Assembly (NCBI RefSeq): GCF_016591715.1
Contig: NZ_AP024109.1
Span: forward strand, 4,774,001 to 4,838,000
DNA from: Mesorhizobium sp. J8
Lineage (GTDB): Bacteria; Pseudomonadota; Alphaproteobacteria; Rhizobiales; Rhizobiaceae
Direction: 5' to 3'
DNA: 64,000 nt
Below, piece after piece: positions 25,155 to 35,642 of this stretch (its first letter is position 1; each line of letters begins with the position of its first letter). The position numbers and the translations under genes are program-made. A model generated the notes under the pieces. The model was not told where the DNA came from and ran no database searches. It saw only the letters and a list, made by a program, of their open reading frames with translations.

Positions 25155-26324
25155 CTAGATTTCACCGATTGCCTTAAGCACGTGTCGTGCAATGACGCTC
25201 TCTTCGTCGGTCGGCATTATGTTGATTTCGACAGTGCTGGCGGGTACGCTGATCGTCGGCGCGTGGCGCAGATTTGCATCATCGTCGATCGCGACGCCCA
25301 GCCAGCCCAGCCTGCGGCAGATAGCCTCTCGGACAGCGTCGGAATGTTCGCCAATTCCCGCCGTAAAGACGAGGCAGTCGAGGCCGCCCAATGTGTTGGC
25401 AAGCGCGGCGATCTCTCGTGTCGCACGGAAGACGAAAAGCTCAAAGGCTTCGCGGGCCTTCGGATCCGCGCTCGCCTCCAGTTCGCGCATGTCTGCGGAC
25501 ATTTCCGAAATGCCGAGCAGGCCAGATTTCTCGTAAAGGAGGTGCTGAAGTTCGCGCGGCGCCATGCCTTCGTGTTGCAACAGGTAGAGCAGCACGCCCG
25601 GATCAAGTGCTCCGCAACGCGTCCCCATGACCAGCCCGTCCAGCACAGAAAAGCCCATGGTCGTATCGACGCTGACGCCGTTTCGCAAGGCGCACAGGCT
25701 GGCTCCATTGCCGAGATGGGCGACGATCGTGCGTCTGTCCGATTTTCCCACTGCCTGAAGCCGGCTTGCGATGGATTCATAGGAGAGGCCATGGAACCCA
25801 TAGCGGCGAATGCCTTTCCGCTCATAGGCTCTCGGCAGGGCGAAGCGGTTCGCCGGCGGCCTGATTGTACGGTGGAAGGCAGTATCGAAACACCCGATCT
25901 GTCGAAGCCGCGGCCTCATTTTTACGATGGCGCGGATCGGGCCAACGCTACGAGGCTGATGCAGCGGCGAGAGCGGTGAGAGCGCATCGATGGCGTCTAT
26001 CTGCTCAGGCGTTAACACGACAGGATCGAAAAACGACGTTCCGCCGTGGACGATACGATGGCCGCAGGCCGTGACGCGGCGCCCGCCGAATTCCGTCTCG
26101 ATCCAAGTCAGCAATGCCTCGAGGACATCTTCCAGGCTGCTGTCCGGCAAGGCTCGATCGACCAGGGGCTTTCCCTTCTCCGCTTCTGCCTTGATGTGTG
26201 CCGAGAGACCTATCCCCACTGATCCACGCGCTGCCATATGCGGCTCGCCTGCGCGGCCGACGTCGTAGACCCCAAACTTGAGGCTGGATGAACCAGCATT
26301 CAGCGCCAGGACTGTCCTGTTCAT
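25155..26324 (-). CDS. ackA: Acetate kinase
   Basis: A 389-aa acetate kinase, converting acetyl phosphate and ADP to acetate and ATP. It begins [17 protein letters not shown], the ASKHA phosphate-binding loop. The middle has [18 protein letters not shown] and [12 protein letters not shown]; near the end is [16 protein letters not shown]. The ATG at 26324 overlaps the stop of the phosphoketolase gene as ATGA, so the two are one operon. Phosphoketolase supplies its acetyl phosphate. As the phosphoketolase reading frame is broken, the operon's flux depends on whether that frameshift is real. Confidence 0.93.
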   Translation of the reverse strand: MNRTVLALNAGSSSLKFGVYDVGRAGEPHMAARGSVGIGLSAHIKAEAEKGKPLVDRALPDSSLEDVLEALLTWIETEFGGRRVTACGHRIVHGGTSFFDPVVLTPEQIDAIDALSPLSPLHQPRSVGPIRAIVKMRPRLRQIGCFDTAFHRTIRPPANRFALPRAYERKGIRRYGFHGLSYESIASRLQAVGKSDRRTIVAHLGNGASLCALRNGVSVDTTMGFSVLDGLVMGTRCGALDPGVLLYLLQHEGMAPRELQHLLYEKSGLLGISEMSADMRELEASADPKAREAFELFVFRATREIAALANTLGGLDCLVFTAGIGEHSDAVREAICRRLGWLGVAIDDDANLRHAPTISVPASTVEINIMPTDEESVIARHVLKAIGEI

Positions 26325-28703
26325 CGGACGTCGGCCCCGGCCGCCGCCTCGCGCCGCCACGTCCAGTTGCGGATCTCGGGCAGATCCTCACCATGCTCGT
26401 AAACATAGGCCTTATGTTCTTCGAGCTTCCTCTTAAGGGAGGCCGAGAACCGAGCGGAGCGCTGGGACAGCTGCGGAAGCCAGCGCAACGCCGCCAAAGT
26501 AAGATGGAACCGGTCGATCTGGTTCATCACCGCCATGTCGAAAGGCGTGGTCGTCGTGCCTTCCTCGCGAAAACCATGGACGTGGATATTGTCGTGGTTG
26601 GCGCGTCGGTAAGTCAGCCTGTGAATGAGATAGGGGTAGCCATGATAGGCGAAGATTACCGGCCTATCCTTTGTGAACAGCGCATCGAACGTTCCGTCGG
26701 TGAATCCATGCGGATGTTCGCTGCGGGCCTGCAGCGTCATCAGATCCACCACGTTGACGACTCTGATCCGCAGCCCGGGCGAAGCTGCGGCAAGGAGATC
26801 GACGGCGGCAAGCGTCTCCATGGTGGGCACGTCGCCGGCGCAAGCCATCACAAGGTCGGGTTCCTCATCGGCAGGACAGGTCGAGGCCCATTCCCATATG
26901 CCCGCGCCGGCCTTGCAGTGGCCTTCCGCCTCTTGAGCCGTCAGCCATTGAGGCGCCAGTTGCTTACCGGCGGTGATGACATTGATGCGGTTCCATGTGC
27001 GCAGGCAATGGTCAGCGACCCATAGCAACGTATTCGCATCAGGTGGAAAATACAGCCGCACCGTATCAGCCTTCTTGTTCGCCACGAAATCCGAAAAGCC
27101 CGGATCCTGGTGGCTGAAACCATTGTGATCCTGGCGCCAGACATGCGAAGTCAGCAAATAGTTGAGCGATGCGATCGGTTCGCGCCAGGAAAGCTCCGCT
27201 GAAGTCTTCAGCCATTTGGCATGCTGATTGACCATGGAATCGACGATATGGATGAAGGCTTCGTAGCAGGAGAACAGGCCGTGCCTGCCTGTCAGCAGAT
27301 AGCCTTCTAGCCAGCCTTGGCACAGATGCTCGGAAAGCACTTCCATCACCCGCCCTTCGGGGGCGAGATCGACGTCATACGGTTCGATGCCTTCCATCCA
27401 GACGCGATCCGTGGCCTCGAAAACAGCGTCGAGGCGGTTCGATGACGTCTCATCTGGACCCATCAATCGAAAATTGCGCGAGGCGGCGTTCAACCTGACG
27501 ACGTCGCGCAGGTAGGCGCCCAGGATCCGTGTGCCTTCCGCCGTCCGCCCGCCAGGCGCCGGCACATCGACGGCGAAGCTCTTCCAATCGGGTAGTGCAA
27601 GATCCTTCTTGAGCAAACCGCCATTGGCATGGGGCGATGCGCCCATGCGTTTGGTTCCTTCAGGCGCAAGCGCGGCGATCTCCGGCAGAAGGTGGCCTTG
27701 CGGGTCGAACAGTTCGTCCGGCCCGTAGCTGCCCATCCATTGCTCGAGGATCTTTCGATGCGCATCGTCACCGCGGGCATTCGAGACCGGAACCTGGTGC
27801 GCGCGCCAGAAACCTTCCACCTTTTTGCCATCGACTTCCTTCGGCCCGGTCCAACCTTTCGGACTCCGAAGCACGATCATCGGCCAGCGCGGCAGCCCGG
27901 TGATTCCGGTCGTTGTCCGGGCAATTGCCTGGATATCGCGGATGCGCTCCATGACCTCGTCAAGCGTTGCAGCCATGAGCGCATGCATGGGCTCCGGATC
28001 GCTGCCCTCGACGAAAAACGGCTCATATCCGTATCCGATGAAAAGACTTCGCAGATCATCGTCATTCATTCGGCCCATCAATGTCGGATTTGCGATCTTG
28101 TAGCCGTTGAGATGCAGGATCGGCAGGACCGTCGGTCCGGGGATTCAGAAATTTGCTGGAGTGCCAGCCGGCCGCCAGAGGCCCGGTCTCGGCTTCGCCG
28201 TCCCCTACGACGCAGGCGACCACGAGATCCGGGTTGTCGAACGCCGCGCCGAAGGCGTGGACCAGAGCATAGCCGAGTTCGCCCCCCTCATGGATCGAGC
28301 CGGGCGTCTCCGGCGCGGCATGACTTGGCACGCCGCCCGGGAAAGAGAACTGTTTGAACAGTTTCTTCATGCCTTCAGCGTCGCGACCGACATCGGGATA
28401 GATCTCGCTGTAGGTCCCTTCCAGCCATGTATTGGCAACCATGGCCGGGCCGCCATGACCCGGCCCGCAGATGAAGAGCATGTCAAGGTCACGCTCTCTG
28501 ATCAGCCGGTTCAAATGCACGTAGATGAAGTTCAGGCCAGGGGTAGTTCCCCAATGTCCGAGCAATCTCGGTTTCACGTGCTCGGCGCGCAGAGGCTCCC
28601 TAAGCAGCGGGTTGTCCATCAGGTAGATCTGACCGACCGACACGTAGTTCGCCGCCCGCCAGTATCGATCCATCATTGCGAACTGCGGTAACCTGCTGTT
28701 CAT
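26321..28703 (-). pseudogene. xfp: Phosphoketolase (Xfp/Xpk) broken by one frameshift
   Basis: Two frames together make one phosphoketolase of about 795 residues, the normal length. The first (28703 to the shift at about 28130) gives [42 protein letters not shown] and the ThDP motif [19 protein letters not shown]. The second resumes at [16 protein letters not shown] and continues through [13 protein letters not shown] to the stop at 26321. Between the codon for Asp (28133-28131) and that for Val (28129-28127) there is only one base. The first frame otherwise runs out of frame to a stop at 28062. Everything else is intact, so a recent mutation or an assembly error is likely. The enzyme would split xylulose-5-P or fructose-6-P to acetyl phosphate. 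Confidence 0.85.
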
Positions 28704-29132
28704 GGCCTCGCTCCTTCGACGCTTTACCGGCTCATGCCCTCGCGGAACACACTGGAGTCACGGCGATTGATGCCTGAGAGGATTGCGATGACCCCGACAT
28801 TTCTGCCCCGGAACCGGCACACCGCCCCGCGCCACCCAATTGTCCTCAACCCGAAGGGCCGCCTGGCGTTCCCTCGCCGCTGCCGAATCCCGCTCTTGGA
28901 CGGGGCCGGCGGATACGGACTCGGTCCCGTCCAAATTGGCCGGCTCCTGTCGCGTTTTCCTATCGAGCGCTGACGCGTGCATTGAGAGGCTTTCGGCGAT
29001 TGAGCGTATTCTGGGCGGTTTGTTGCGGCCGCCAGCAAGGGAACCAACCGGGGGAACCAACCGGGTCCTGATGGTTCGGAAACCAAGCCGGCAGACGATG
29101 ATGGAGGCGGGAGAATAGGAGAGAATTCCGAT
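28704..29132. other. Intergenic stretch without a supported gene
   Basis: Frames of about 80 aa exist on both strands but show no recognisable motif and overlap one another. Near 29039-29065 there is a short tandem duplication of GGAACCAACCGG. The region probably carries the phosphoketolase promoter; I could not locate one with confidence. Confidence 0.4.
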
Positions 29133-29234
29133 GTGCTCGATCTTTCCCGCGAGCGCCGTCGAATGGTCGATGTTCACCTTGCCCGCCGCGGCATAAAGGA
29201 TCGGGAAATCCTGGCGGCGATGCGCGAGGCCTGA
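29133..29234 (+). pseudogene. Fragment of protein-L-isoaspartate O-methyltransferase (N-terminus)
   Basis: The frame from GTG 29133 to the stop at 29234 encodes 33 residues including RRRMVDVHLARRGIKDREI and LAAMREA. This closely resembles the N-terminus of Pcm, where the next residues normally lead to PR(H/E) and the methyltransferase domain. Here a stop follows and no further Pcm sequence is seen. It is best read as a remnant. Confidence 0.5.
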
Positions 29235-29361
29235 CGCCGTGGCAGACCGAACCGTCGACCTATGCCCGGGCCGCGCTGACCAAAGGCTATCCTCGACGGA
29301 TTTCAACAGCCCGAAATTTCATTCCTGCCGCTTTGAACCTCTCCAATTGAGCCGTTCCGGC

Positions 29362-29661
29362 TCACATTCCTCGGTCCGGAACATAGAGGCAGAAGGAATG
29401 CTGGGATCTGGCGTCGCCGCCAGGCTTGCATTCATGGAAATATTCGTCGCGGGATCGCTTGATGCGGTGATCGGTGTACGGGATCAGTTCTCCGGTCGAA
29501 AGCTGGTAGCCGTATTTCGTCTCCTTCACATCCGAGGGCGGCGCCTGGTAGCAATCCATGCCGGCGCAGCAGGATGGGTCGTACTGCCAGCCAGCCGGCG
29601 CCTGGTGCGCCGATGCCGGTGTGCAAAGGAAACTGGCCAGGACACTTGCAGGCAAAACCAG
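29362..29661 (-). CDS. Small secreted Cys-rich protein, start uncertain
   Basis: The C-terminal ~80 residues match a conserved type of small rhizobial exported protein: after a signal-like LPASVLASFLCTPASA the mature part has GWQYDPSCCAGMDCYQAP, then GYQLSTGELIPYTDHR and a Cys near the end in HSFCLYVPDRG. No ATG is in frame close to the signal sequence: one occurs at about 29667, but one base out of frame, and a RIME-like repeat lies just upstream at 29702-29753. The coordinates use a CTG at 29661 only as a marker. The gene may have lost its start. Confidence 0.45.
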   Translation of the reverse strand: MVLPASVLASFLCTPASAHQAPAGWQYDPSCCAGMDCYQAPPSDVKETKYGYQLSTGELIPYTDHRIKRSRDEYFHECKPGGDARSQHSFCLYVPDRGM

Positions 29662-29701
29662 CCATGCCTTCGATCGGCGCCGATTGGACGAGCGGCACGC
29701 T

Positions 29702-29753
29702 GGAGCATGATCCCGAAAAGCGGGAACCGGTTTTCGGAGAAAGATCATGCTCC
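29702..29753. repeat. RIME-like palindromic repeat, second copy
   Basis: A palindrome starting GGAGCATGATCCCG and ending GATCATGCTCC, the same type as at 6275-6322. It lies immediately upstream of the small secreted protein gene and may have displaced its native start. Confidence 0.8.
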
Positions 29754-30570
29754 AACAACGAGTTGGATCGTGAGGGCGATTCAACGAAATGCCATCACGA
29801 TCTAACGCGCCGGTCCGTTTCCAGGAGTGTCCGCTCGAGGCTGTTCCGTTCATCGCCGGTCGCCGTGTTTTGCCGAAGCCCAGGGTAATTCCGGTCCCAA
29901 ATCCTCCGCCGGGATACAGGCATCGCCCGCGGAGCGCGCTACCGAACTTGGAAGTGCAAGTTATGTTCCATGTGCCGGGCTCCGCTCATTCCTTCACATG
30001 GGCGCTGTCCCTGCACGCCTTGACTTCCCGGAATGCTCGACGACCACCGGGCCGGCTGCTGAACCCTTTCCGGTCGCCGGACCGACCTCACCTTGTCGCC
30101 GGGTGAGTCCCATGCCCTCGCGTGGCTTTTCGTTCTCAGCGGCATCCTGCGCATCCGCCACAAGCCAAATCCACCTGGGTCGCCGGCACCTGCGTGCGCC
30201 TGGTGCCCGCTTTCTCGGCGGCATCCTCACGGCGGCGCCAGGCCCGGCCGAGGCCTGAGGCCGGCACATGCGAAGGACAGGCACGGGCCGATCAGGTGTC
30301 CCCGATCTGGGCAGACGCCTGTCAGGGCATCTGCAGCGAATGGCGCACGGCCGGCGGACCCGCCGAAGATGACGTCTCCACGTCGTGGTGGCAACAGGGG
30401 CAGTCCGAGTTGACGACACCCGACGGTGCCTTCGCCACGAAGGTTCCGAGCCGCAACAGGATCACGGAATGGTGACCGCAACCGGGAACACGTCGCAATT
30501 TTAGTCCGCAACCACAGCCCCCCGCATGCGTTCGCCGGATATCACGATCTGTTTCACGTTGGAAAACGCC
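29754..30570. other. Gene-poor stretch before gcd
   Basis: About 800 bp without a convincing gene. The longest frames (29827-30258 plus, 29994-30419 minus) are rich in Arg, Pro, Ser and Ala and look like noise in high-GC DNA. A plus-strand frame at 30280-30475 (ending NRITEW) looks slightly more protein-like but has no start or recognised family. The region probably holds the gcd promoter. Confidence 0.4.
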
Positions 30571-33027
30571 ATGACGGACGCCACTGCAAATACCCCTCAT
30601 CGCCTTGTACGCCATCGCGGCATCGCTTTCTGGTGGAGGGCGCTGATCGGCATTCTGCTGATCGTCCTCGGCCTGCTGATCGGCGGCGGCGGGGCCTGGC
30701 TGATAGCGCTCGGCGGCTCGTGGTATTATCTGCCCGCCGGCATCGCCTTGCTGCTCGCGGGCATTCTGCTGCTCGCAGGAAACATGGCCGGTGTCTGGCT
30801 TTACGTCCTGACATGGCTCGCAACGCTTGCCTGGGCCTATTGGGAGGTGGGTTTCGACGGCTGGGCCCTGATGCCGCGTACCCTTGCTCCTACGATCATC
30901 CTGATCTTCGTGCTGCTCACGATCCCCGCCTTCCGCGACCGGATGGGAGGCGGGAACCGAAACGCAGCTTATGTGACCGGCTTGCTGCTGCCGGTCATTG
31001 CCTTGGGCGCGTTCGGCTTGTTGCACGTCAACGCCTTGGCGCAGGCACAACCGGCGCAACCGCCGGTGCCTGCCGCGCAGCCCTCGCCGAACGGCGCGCC
31101 GGCGCCGCAGGATGCCGCGATCCATCAGGCCGGCAATGACTGGCCGGTCTATGGCGGCTCGGAACTGGCGACACGCTATTTGCCGCTGAACCAGATCACG
31201 GCGGCCAACGTTTCCAAGCTCACCCGAGCATGGTCGTTCCACACCGGCGACATGCCGAACGGCGCGACCAAGGACCTCTACTCGCCCGAGAACACGCCGC
31301 TGGAAATCGGCGGCCATCTCTTCGCCTGTTCGGCCAAGGACATCGTCATTTCCGCCGATGCCCGCAGCGGCAAGGAAGAATGGCGCTTCGACCCGAAGGT
31401 GCCGGATAACGCGATACCCTATGGCGCGAGCTGCCGAGGCGTCGCCTTCTTCGCCGCTCCAGGCGCAAATGCCGGCCAAGCCTGCGCCACAAGGATCATC
31501 TTCGGAACGCTGGATGCAAGGCTGATCGCCATCGACGCCAAGACAGGGAAACCTTGCTCGGATTTCGGTCAGCAAGGCAGCGTCGATCTGAACCAAGGCA
31601 TCGGCGAGACCGTGCCCGGCTGGTATTCTGTCACGGCGCCGCCGACCATCCTGCGCGGCATCGCCGTCGTCGGCGCGCAGGTCAAGGACGGTCAGGCCGA
31701 GGACGCGCCTTCGGGCGTCGTGCGCGGCTATGACGCCACCACCGGCAAGCTTGCCTGGGCATGGGACATGGGCCATCCCGACCGCACCGGCGCGCCGCCT
31801 CAAGGCGACACCTACACGCGCGGCACGCCTAACATGTGGACCGTCGCCGCCGCCGATCCGCAACTCGGCTATGTCTACCTGCCGCTCGGCAATGCCGCAG
31901 TCGATTATTACGGCGTCGATCGCAAGGATTTCGAGAACCAATTCAACTCCTCGATCGTCGCCATCGATGTCACGACGGGCAAGCCGGTCTGGCATTTCCA
32001 GACGGTGCATCACGATCTCTGGGACTACGACCTCGGCTCGCAGCCGACGCTGGTCGACTTCCCGACCGTGACCGGCAAGATCCCGGCAATTATCGTGCCC
32101 AGCAAGCAAGGCCAGATCTACGTGCTCGACCGCAAGACCGGCAAGCCGCTCTTTCCGGTCGAGGAACGCAAGGCTCCTTCCGGCGGCGTCGAGCCGGACA
32201 AGCTCTCCAGGACGCAGCCCTATTCGGGCTACGCGCATCTCGACCAGCCGGTGCTGGCCGAAAAGGACATGTGGGGCATGAGCCCGCTGGATCAGCTCTA
32301 TTGCCGCATCCAGTTCCATCGCGCTTCCTATCAGGGCGAGTACACACCGCCGACGGTCGATCGGCCGTTCATCGAATATCCCGGCTACAATGGCGGCACG
32401 GACTGGGGCAGCATCGCCGTCGACACCGACAGCGGCGTGCTGATCGCCAACTACAACGACATGCCGAACTACAACCAGCTCATTCCGCGCAAGAAGGCGG
32501 ACGAGATGGGCTTCAGGCCCATAGACAAGGGCGGCAGCCCGAAGAAGGTGAAGGATATCGGCGACCCGCAGGCCGGGTCGCCCTACGCCATCGCAGTCAA
32601 TGCCGGCTGGCGCCTGCCCACGGGCCTGCTGTGCTCGAAGCCGCCCTACGGCCATATCCGCGCAATCGATCTCAAGACCGGCAGGACGCTGTGGGACGAG
32701 CCGCTCGGCAGCGCCGAGAATAACGGCCCCTTCGGCATTCCTTCGATGCTGCCGCTGACCATCGGAACGCCGAACAATGGCGGTCCGCTGGTGACGGCCG
32801 GCGGACTGATCTTCATCGCCGCAACAACCGACAACAAGCTGCGCGCACTGGACATCAAGACCGGCAAGGAGGTGTGGCAGGCCGATCTTCCCGCCGGCGG
32901 CCAGACGACGCCGATGACCTATGAGGTCGACGGCAGACAATATGTCGTCATCGCGCCCGGCGGCCACCACTTCATGGAAACCAAGGTTGGCGACGAAGTC
33001 ATCGCCTATGCTTTGCCGGCCGGATGA
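30571..33027 (+). CDS. gcd: Membrane-bound PQQ-dependent dehydrogenase (glucose/quinate/shikimate family)
   Basis: An 818-aa quinoprotein dehydrogenase of the mGDH family. Five membrane helices occupy about residues 20-165 and anchor it in the inner membrane. The periplasmic eight-bladed propeller starts with DWPVYGGSELATRYLPLNQI and includes the tryptophan-docking repeats, HHDLWDYDLGSQPTLVDFP and the late GGLIFIAATTDNKLRALD. It oxidises glucose or another aldose at C1, passing electrons to ubiquinone. The ATG at 30571 has GGAAAA upstream; the frame extends slightly further to 30526. No PQQ synthesis genes are in the window, so PQQ must come from elsewhere. Confidence 0.92.
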   Translation: MTDATANTPHRLVRHRGIAFWWRALIGILLIVLGLLIGGGGAWLIALGGSWYYLPAGIALLLAGILLLAGNMAGVWLYVLTWLATLAWAYWEVGFDGWALMPRTLAPTIILIFVLLTIPAFRDRMGGGNRNAAYVTGLLLPVIALGAFGLLHVNALAQAQPAQPPVPAAQPSPNGAPAPQDAAIHQAGNDWPVYGGSELATRYLPLNQITAANVSKLTRAWSFHTGDMPNGATKDLYSPENTPLEIGGHLFACSAKDIVISADARSGKEEWRFDPKVPDNAIPYGASCRGVAFFAAPGANAGQACATRIIFGTLDARLIAIDAKTGKPCSDFGQQGSVDLNQGIGETVPGWYSVTAPPTILRGIAVVGAQVKDGQAEDAPSGVVRGYDATTGKLAWAWDMGHPDRTGAPPQGDTYTRGTPNMWTVAAADPQLGYVYLPLGNAAVDYYGVDRKDFENQFNSSIVAIDVTTGKPVWHFQTVHHDLWDYDLGSQPTLVDFPTVTGKIPAIIVPSKQGQIYVLDRKTGKPLFPVEERKAPSGGVEPDKLSRTQPYSGYAHLDQPVLAEKDMWGMSPLDQLYCRIQFHRASYQGEYTPPTVDRPFIEYPGYNGGTDWGSIAVDTDSGVLIANYNDMPNYNQLIPRKKADEMGFRPIDKGGSPKKVKDIGDPQAGSPYAIAVNAGWRLPTGLLCSKPPYGHIRAIDLKTGRTLWDEPLGSAENNGPFGIPSMLPLTIGTPNNGGPLVTAGGLIFIAATTDNKLRALDIKTGKEVWQADLPAGGQTTPMTYEVDGRQYVVIAPGGHHFMETKVGDEVIAYALPAG

Positions 33028-33047
33028 CAGAGGTCGGTGAGCTACGG

Positions 33048-33150
33048 TAGAGCAATTCCAGGAAAAGTGTGAGCGGTTTTCCGCCCGGAATTGCGTAAAA
33101 ACAAGGAGATAGAGCATTTCACCGTTTCCGTGAAACGGTGAAATGCTCTG
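33048..33150 (+). repeat. ~100-bp palindromic repeat, copy 3 of 6
   Basis: Starts TAGAGCAATTCC 20 bases after the gcd stop and ends with the inverted repeat GAGCATTTCACCG ... CGGTGAAATGCTC. The 210 bp between it and the stop of the molybdenum subunit gene hold nothing convincing; a 61-aa minus frame at 33164-33349 has no recognisable motif. Confidence 0.82.
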
Positions 33151-33360
33151 GAGACTTCAGCGCTTAGGTCGTTGCGACGACGCCTGGTCGGTCGCGAGAA
33201 CCTCCGCTTGGCCGGCCGCCAACTCGGCGCCTGGGCGAGGAAGTCCAGATCAGGACCAGAGGAATGCCCCGGCGGGCAGCATCACCTGCCAAGGCGAACA
33301 TGGGTTTCGCCCTGCCAGAGACATAGTGAAAACAGCCGTGCGCGTTCATCGCAGGCGTGC

Positions 33361-35640
33361 TCAGGCGAGCAACTGATCGATCCTTATCGGCAGGTCGCGG
33401 ATGCGCTTGCCCGTCGCGTGATAGACGGCGCTCGCGACGGCGGCGGCCGTACCGACATTGCCCAGTTCGCCCAAGCCTTTCACACCGGCCGGGTTGACCG
33501 CATGGTCCACCTCCGGAACCAGGATCACCTGCAGGTCCTTGATGTCGGCATTGACCGGCACGAGATAGTCCTGCAGGTCGCGATTAACGTAACGCGCATA
33601 GCGCCTGTCGACCTCGGTCGCCTCATGCAGCGCCTGGCCGATGCCCCAAATCATGCCGCCCATCAGCTGGCTGCGTGCCGTGCGCGTGTTCATGATGCGG
33701 CCGGCCGCGAACGCGCCGACGATGCGCGGCACGCGGACCTCCCTGGTGTAGCGGTTGATACGCACTTCGACGAACTCGGCGCCGAAGGCGTATTTCACCG
33801 AATCCTCGTCCTGCTCGCCTCCGTGGAATTCCGGCGTGCCGGCATAGAGCTTCTTCAGCGCCTCCGGCGTTGCGCCATTGGGCGCGAATTCGGCATATTC
33901 CTCGATCGCACCGACCTGCATGGTTTTCAGGACGTCCTCGACCTTAGCCGACGCGCCGCTCTTCGCCACGATCTTTCCGTCGGCAAGGTCTAATTCCTCA
34001 TTATGGGAGCCGGCCAACGGACCGCCCTCGGCAGTAGCGGCAGCATATAGCTTGGCTCGAATGGCATCGCAGGCCTTGAGCACCGCCGAGCACACGCTGG
34101 CCGTCGAGATCGAGCCGCCCGAGACGGGCGCCGGCGGCAGGCTGCTGTCGCCCATTTCGACACTGATCTTGTCGATAGCGACGCCGAGCCGTTCCGACGC
34201 CATCTGGCCGGCCACGGTGCGAACACCGGTGCCGATCTCATGCGAGCCGCATTGCAGACGCACATCGCCGTCCACCGTCAGACGCACGCGCGCCGCGCAT
34301 GGCGCCACGGCGGTGGGATAGATCGCCGTGGCGCAGCCCATGCCGACCAGCCAGTCGCCGTCGCGCATCGCGCCGACCTTCGGATCGCGTTTGGCCCACC
34401 CGAAGGCCTCCGCCGCCTGGTCGTAGCACTGGATCAGCGAGCGGCTGGAGAACGGTTTCTTGCCGATCGGTTCCGTCTTGGGTTCATTGATCCGGCGGAA
34501 CTCGACCGGATCCATGCCAAGCGCCACCGCCATCTCGTCCATCGCATTTTCGAGCGCGTAGACATAAGGCGTCTCGGGCGGCGAACGCATGTAGCCCGGC
34601 GTGTTGCGGTCCGCCTGCACCAGCGAGACATGGGTCAGCACCGAGCCGTAGCCGTACATGCGGCCCGTGGCCGACGTGCCGCCGACGACGTAGAGGTCGG
34701 GCCGCGAGGTCACCTCCCAGCCTTCATGCGCGAAAGCGGTGATGCGGCCGTCCTTGCCGGCGCCGATCCGGATGCGATGCCGGGTTTCGGCTCGGTAGGT
34801 CTGCGTGCCGAACGCCTGCATGCGGCTTGTTACGCAGCGCACCGGACGCCCGAGCCGCTTGGCAGCGACGGCGACGATCGCTGTACGCGGCGTCATCGGC
34901 CCTTTCGAGCCGAAGGCGCCGCCGATGAAGGGGCTTACGATGCGAACATTCGCCGGATCCATCTTCAACTGTCTGGCAAGCTCGACTTTCCAGCCGGTGA
35001 CGTTCTGCGAGGGCTCATGCACCACGAGCTGGTCGCCCTGCCAATACGCGGTCGTCGAGAACAGCTCGATCGGATTGTGGTGCTGGGTTGGCGTGGAATA
35101 GCGCTGGTCGATCTTGACCGCCGCCGCGGCAAAGGCAGCGTCGAAGTCGCCGGCCTTCACGTCTTCCTTGAACATCGGGCTTTTGCCGGCCGCCGCAACG
35201 GTCTTCGTGCCCGGGCTGTCGAAGCTCGCGGTGGGCTTCTCCTCCTCATATTCGGCGCGGATCAACTGCGCCGCCTCTTCGGCCGCCTCGAAAGTCTCGG
35301 CGACCGCAAGTGCGATGATCTGGCCGTCATGGAAGATCGTCCGGTCATGCAGCGGTCCGACCGATGTGGCGCTGGAATTGCCGAATTTCGGTTTGTCGAC
35401 CTTGTCCATGTCGCCATAGGTGACGATGTCGAGCAGGCCCGGCACCGCGCGGGCATCGTCGAGACGAAGCTTCGTCACCCTGCCCTTGGCGATGCTGCTG
35501 GTGGCCAGCGCGCCATAAGCGAGGTTGGCGGTCGGCAGGTCGGCGGGGTAATGCGCCTGCCCGGTGACTTTCAGCCGCGCATCGACGCGCGGCAGCGGTT
35601 CGCCCTGGTTTTCCTTGGGTCTTGGAGCGGCAGCGTCCAT
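33361..35640 (-). CDS. paoC: Aldehyde oxidoreductase, molybdopterin-binding subunit (PaoC/xanthine dehydrogenase family)
   Basis: A 759-aa large subunit of the xanthine oxidase family. The N-terminal RVDARLKVTGQAHYPADL is the usual start. Mo-cofactor regions include SPFIGGAFGSKGPMT and GCGSHEIGTG-like QCGSHEIGTGVRTV, and the catalytic Glu is expected in VKGLGELGNVG close to the C-terminus. It would oxidise aromatic or other aldehydes to acids in the periplasm as part of the three-subunit PaoABC complex. The frame is open upstream inside the FAD-subunit gene; ATG 35640, two bases after that stop, is the natural start. Confidence 0.9.
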   Translation of the reverse strand: MDAAAPRPKENQGEPLPRVDARLKVTGQAHYPADLPTANLAYGALATSSIAKGRVTKLRLDDARAVPGLLDIVTYGDMDKVDKPKFGNSSATSVGPLHDRTIFHDGQIIALAVAETFEAAEEAAQLIRAEYEEEKPTASFDSPGTKTVAAAGKSPMFKEDVKAGDFDAAFAAAAVKIDQRYSTPTQHHNPIELFSTTAYWQGDQLVVHEPSQNVTGWKVELARQLKMDPANVRIVSPFIGGAFGSKGPMTPRTAIVAVAAKRLGRPVRCVTSRMQAFGTQTYRAETRHRIRIGAGKDGRITAFAHEGWEVTSRPDLYVVGGTSATGRMYGYGSVLTHVSLVQADRNTPGYMRSPPETPYVYALENAMDEMAVALGMDPVEFRRINEPKTEPIGKKPFSSRSLIQCYDQAAEAFGWAKRDPKVGAMRDGDWLVGMGCATAIYPTAVAPCAARVRLTVDGDVRLQCGSHEIGTGVRTVAGQMASERLGVAIDKISVEMGDSSLPPAPVSGGSISTASVCSAVLKACDAIRAKLYAAATAEGGPLAGSHNEELDLADGKIVAKSGASAKVEDVLKTMQVGAIEEYAEFAPNGATPEALKKLYAGTPEFHGGEQDEDSVKYAFGAEFVEVRINRYTREVRVPRIVGAFAAGRIMNTRTARSQLMGGMIWGIGQALHEATEVDRRYARYVNRDLQDYLVPVNADIKDLQVILVPEVDHAVNPAGVKGLGELGNVGTAAAVASAVYHATGKRIRDLPIRIDQLLA

Positions 35641-35642
35641 GG

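Noticed and set aside
29994..30419. 141-aa minus-strand frame in the gene-poor stretch
   Set aside because: Arg/Pro/Ala-rich low-complexity sequence with no motif; fits noise in GC-rich DNA.
30322..33117. 931-aa minus-strand frame over gcd
   Set aside because: The plus strand encodes an intact quinoprotein with all family motifs; the minus frame has none.
33164..33349. 61-aa minus-strand frame after paoC
   Set aside because: It lies between a repeat and paoC with no domain or start signal that I can support.
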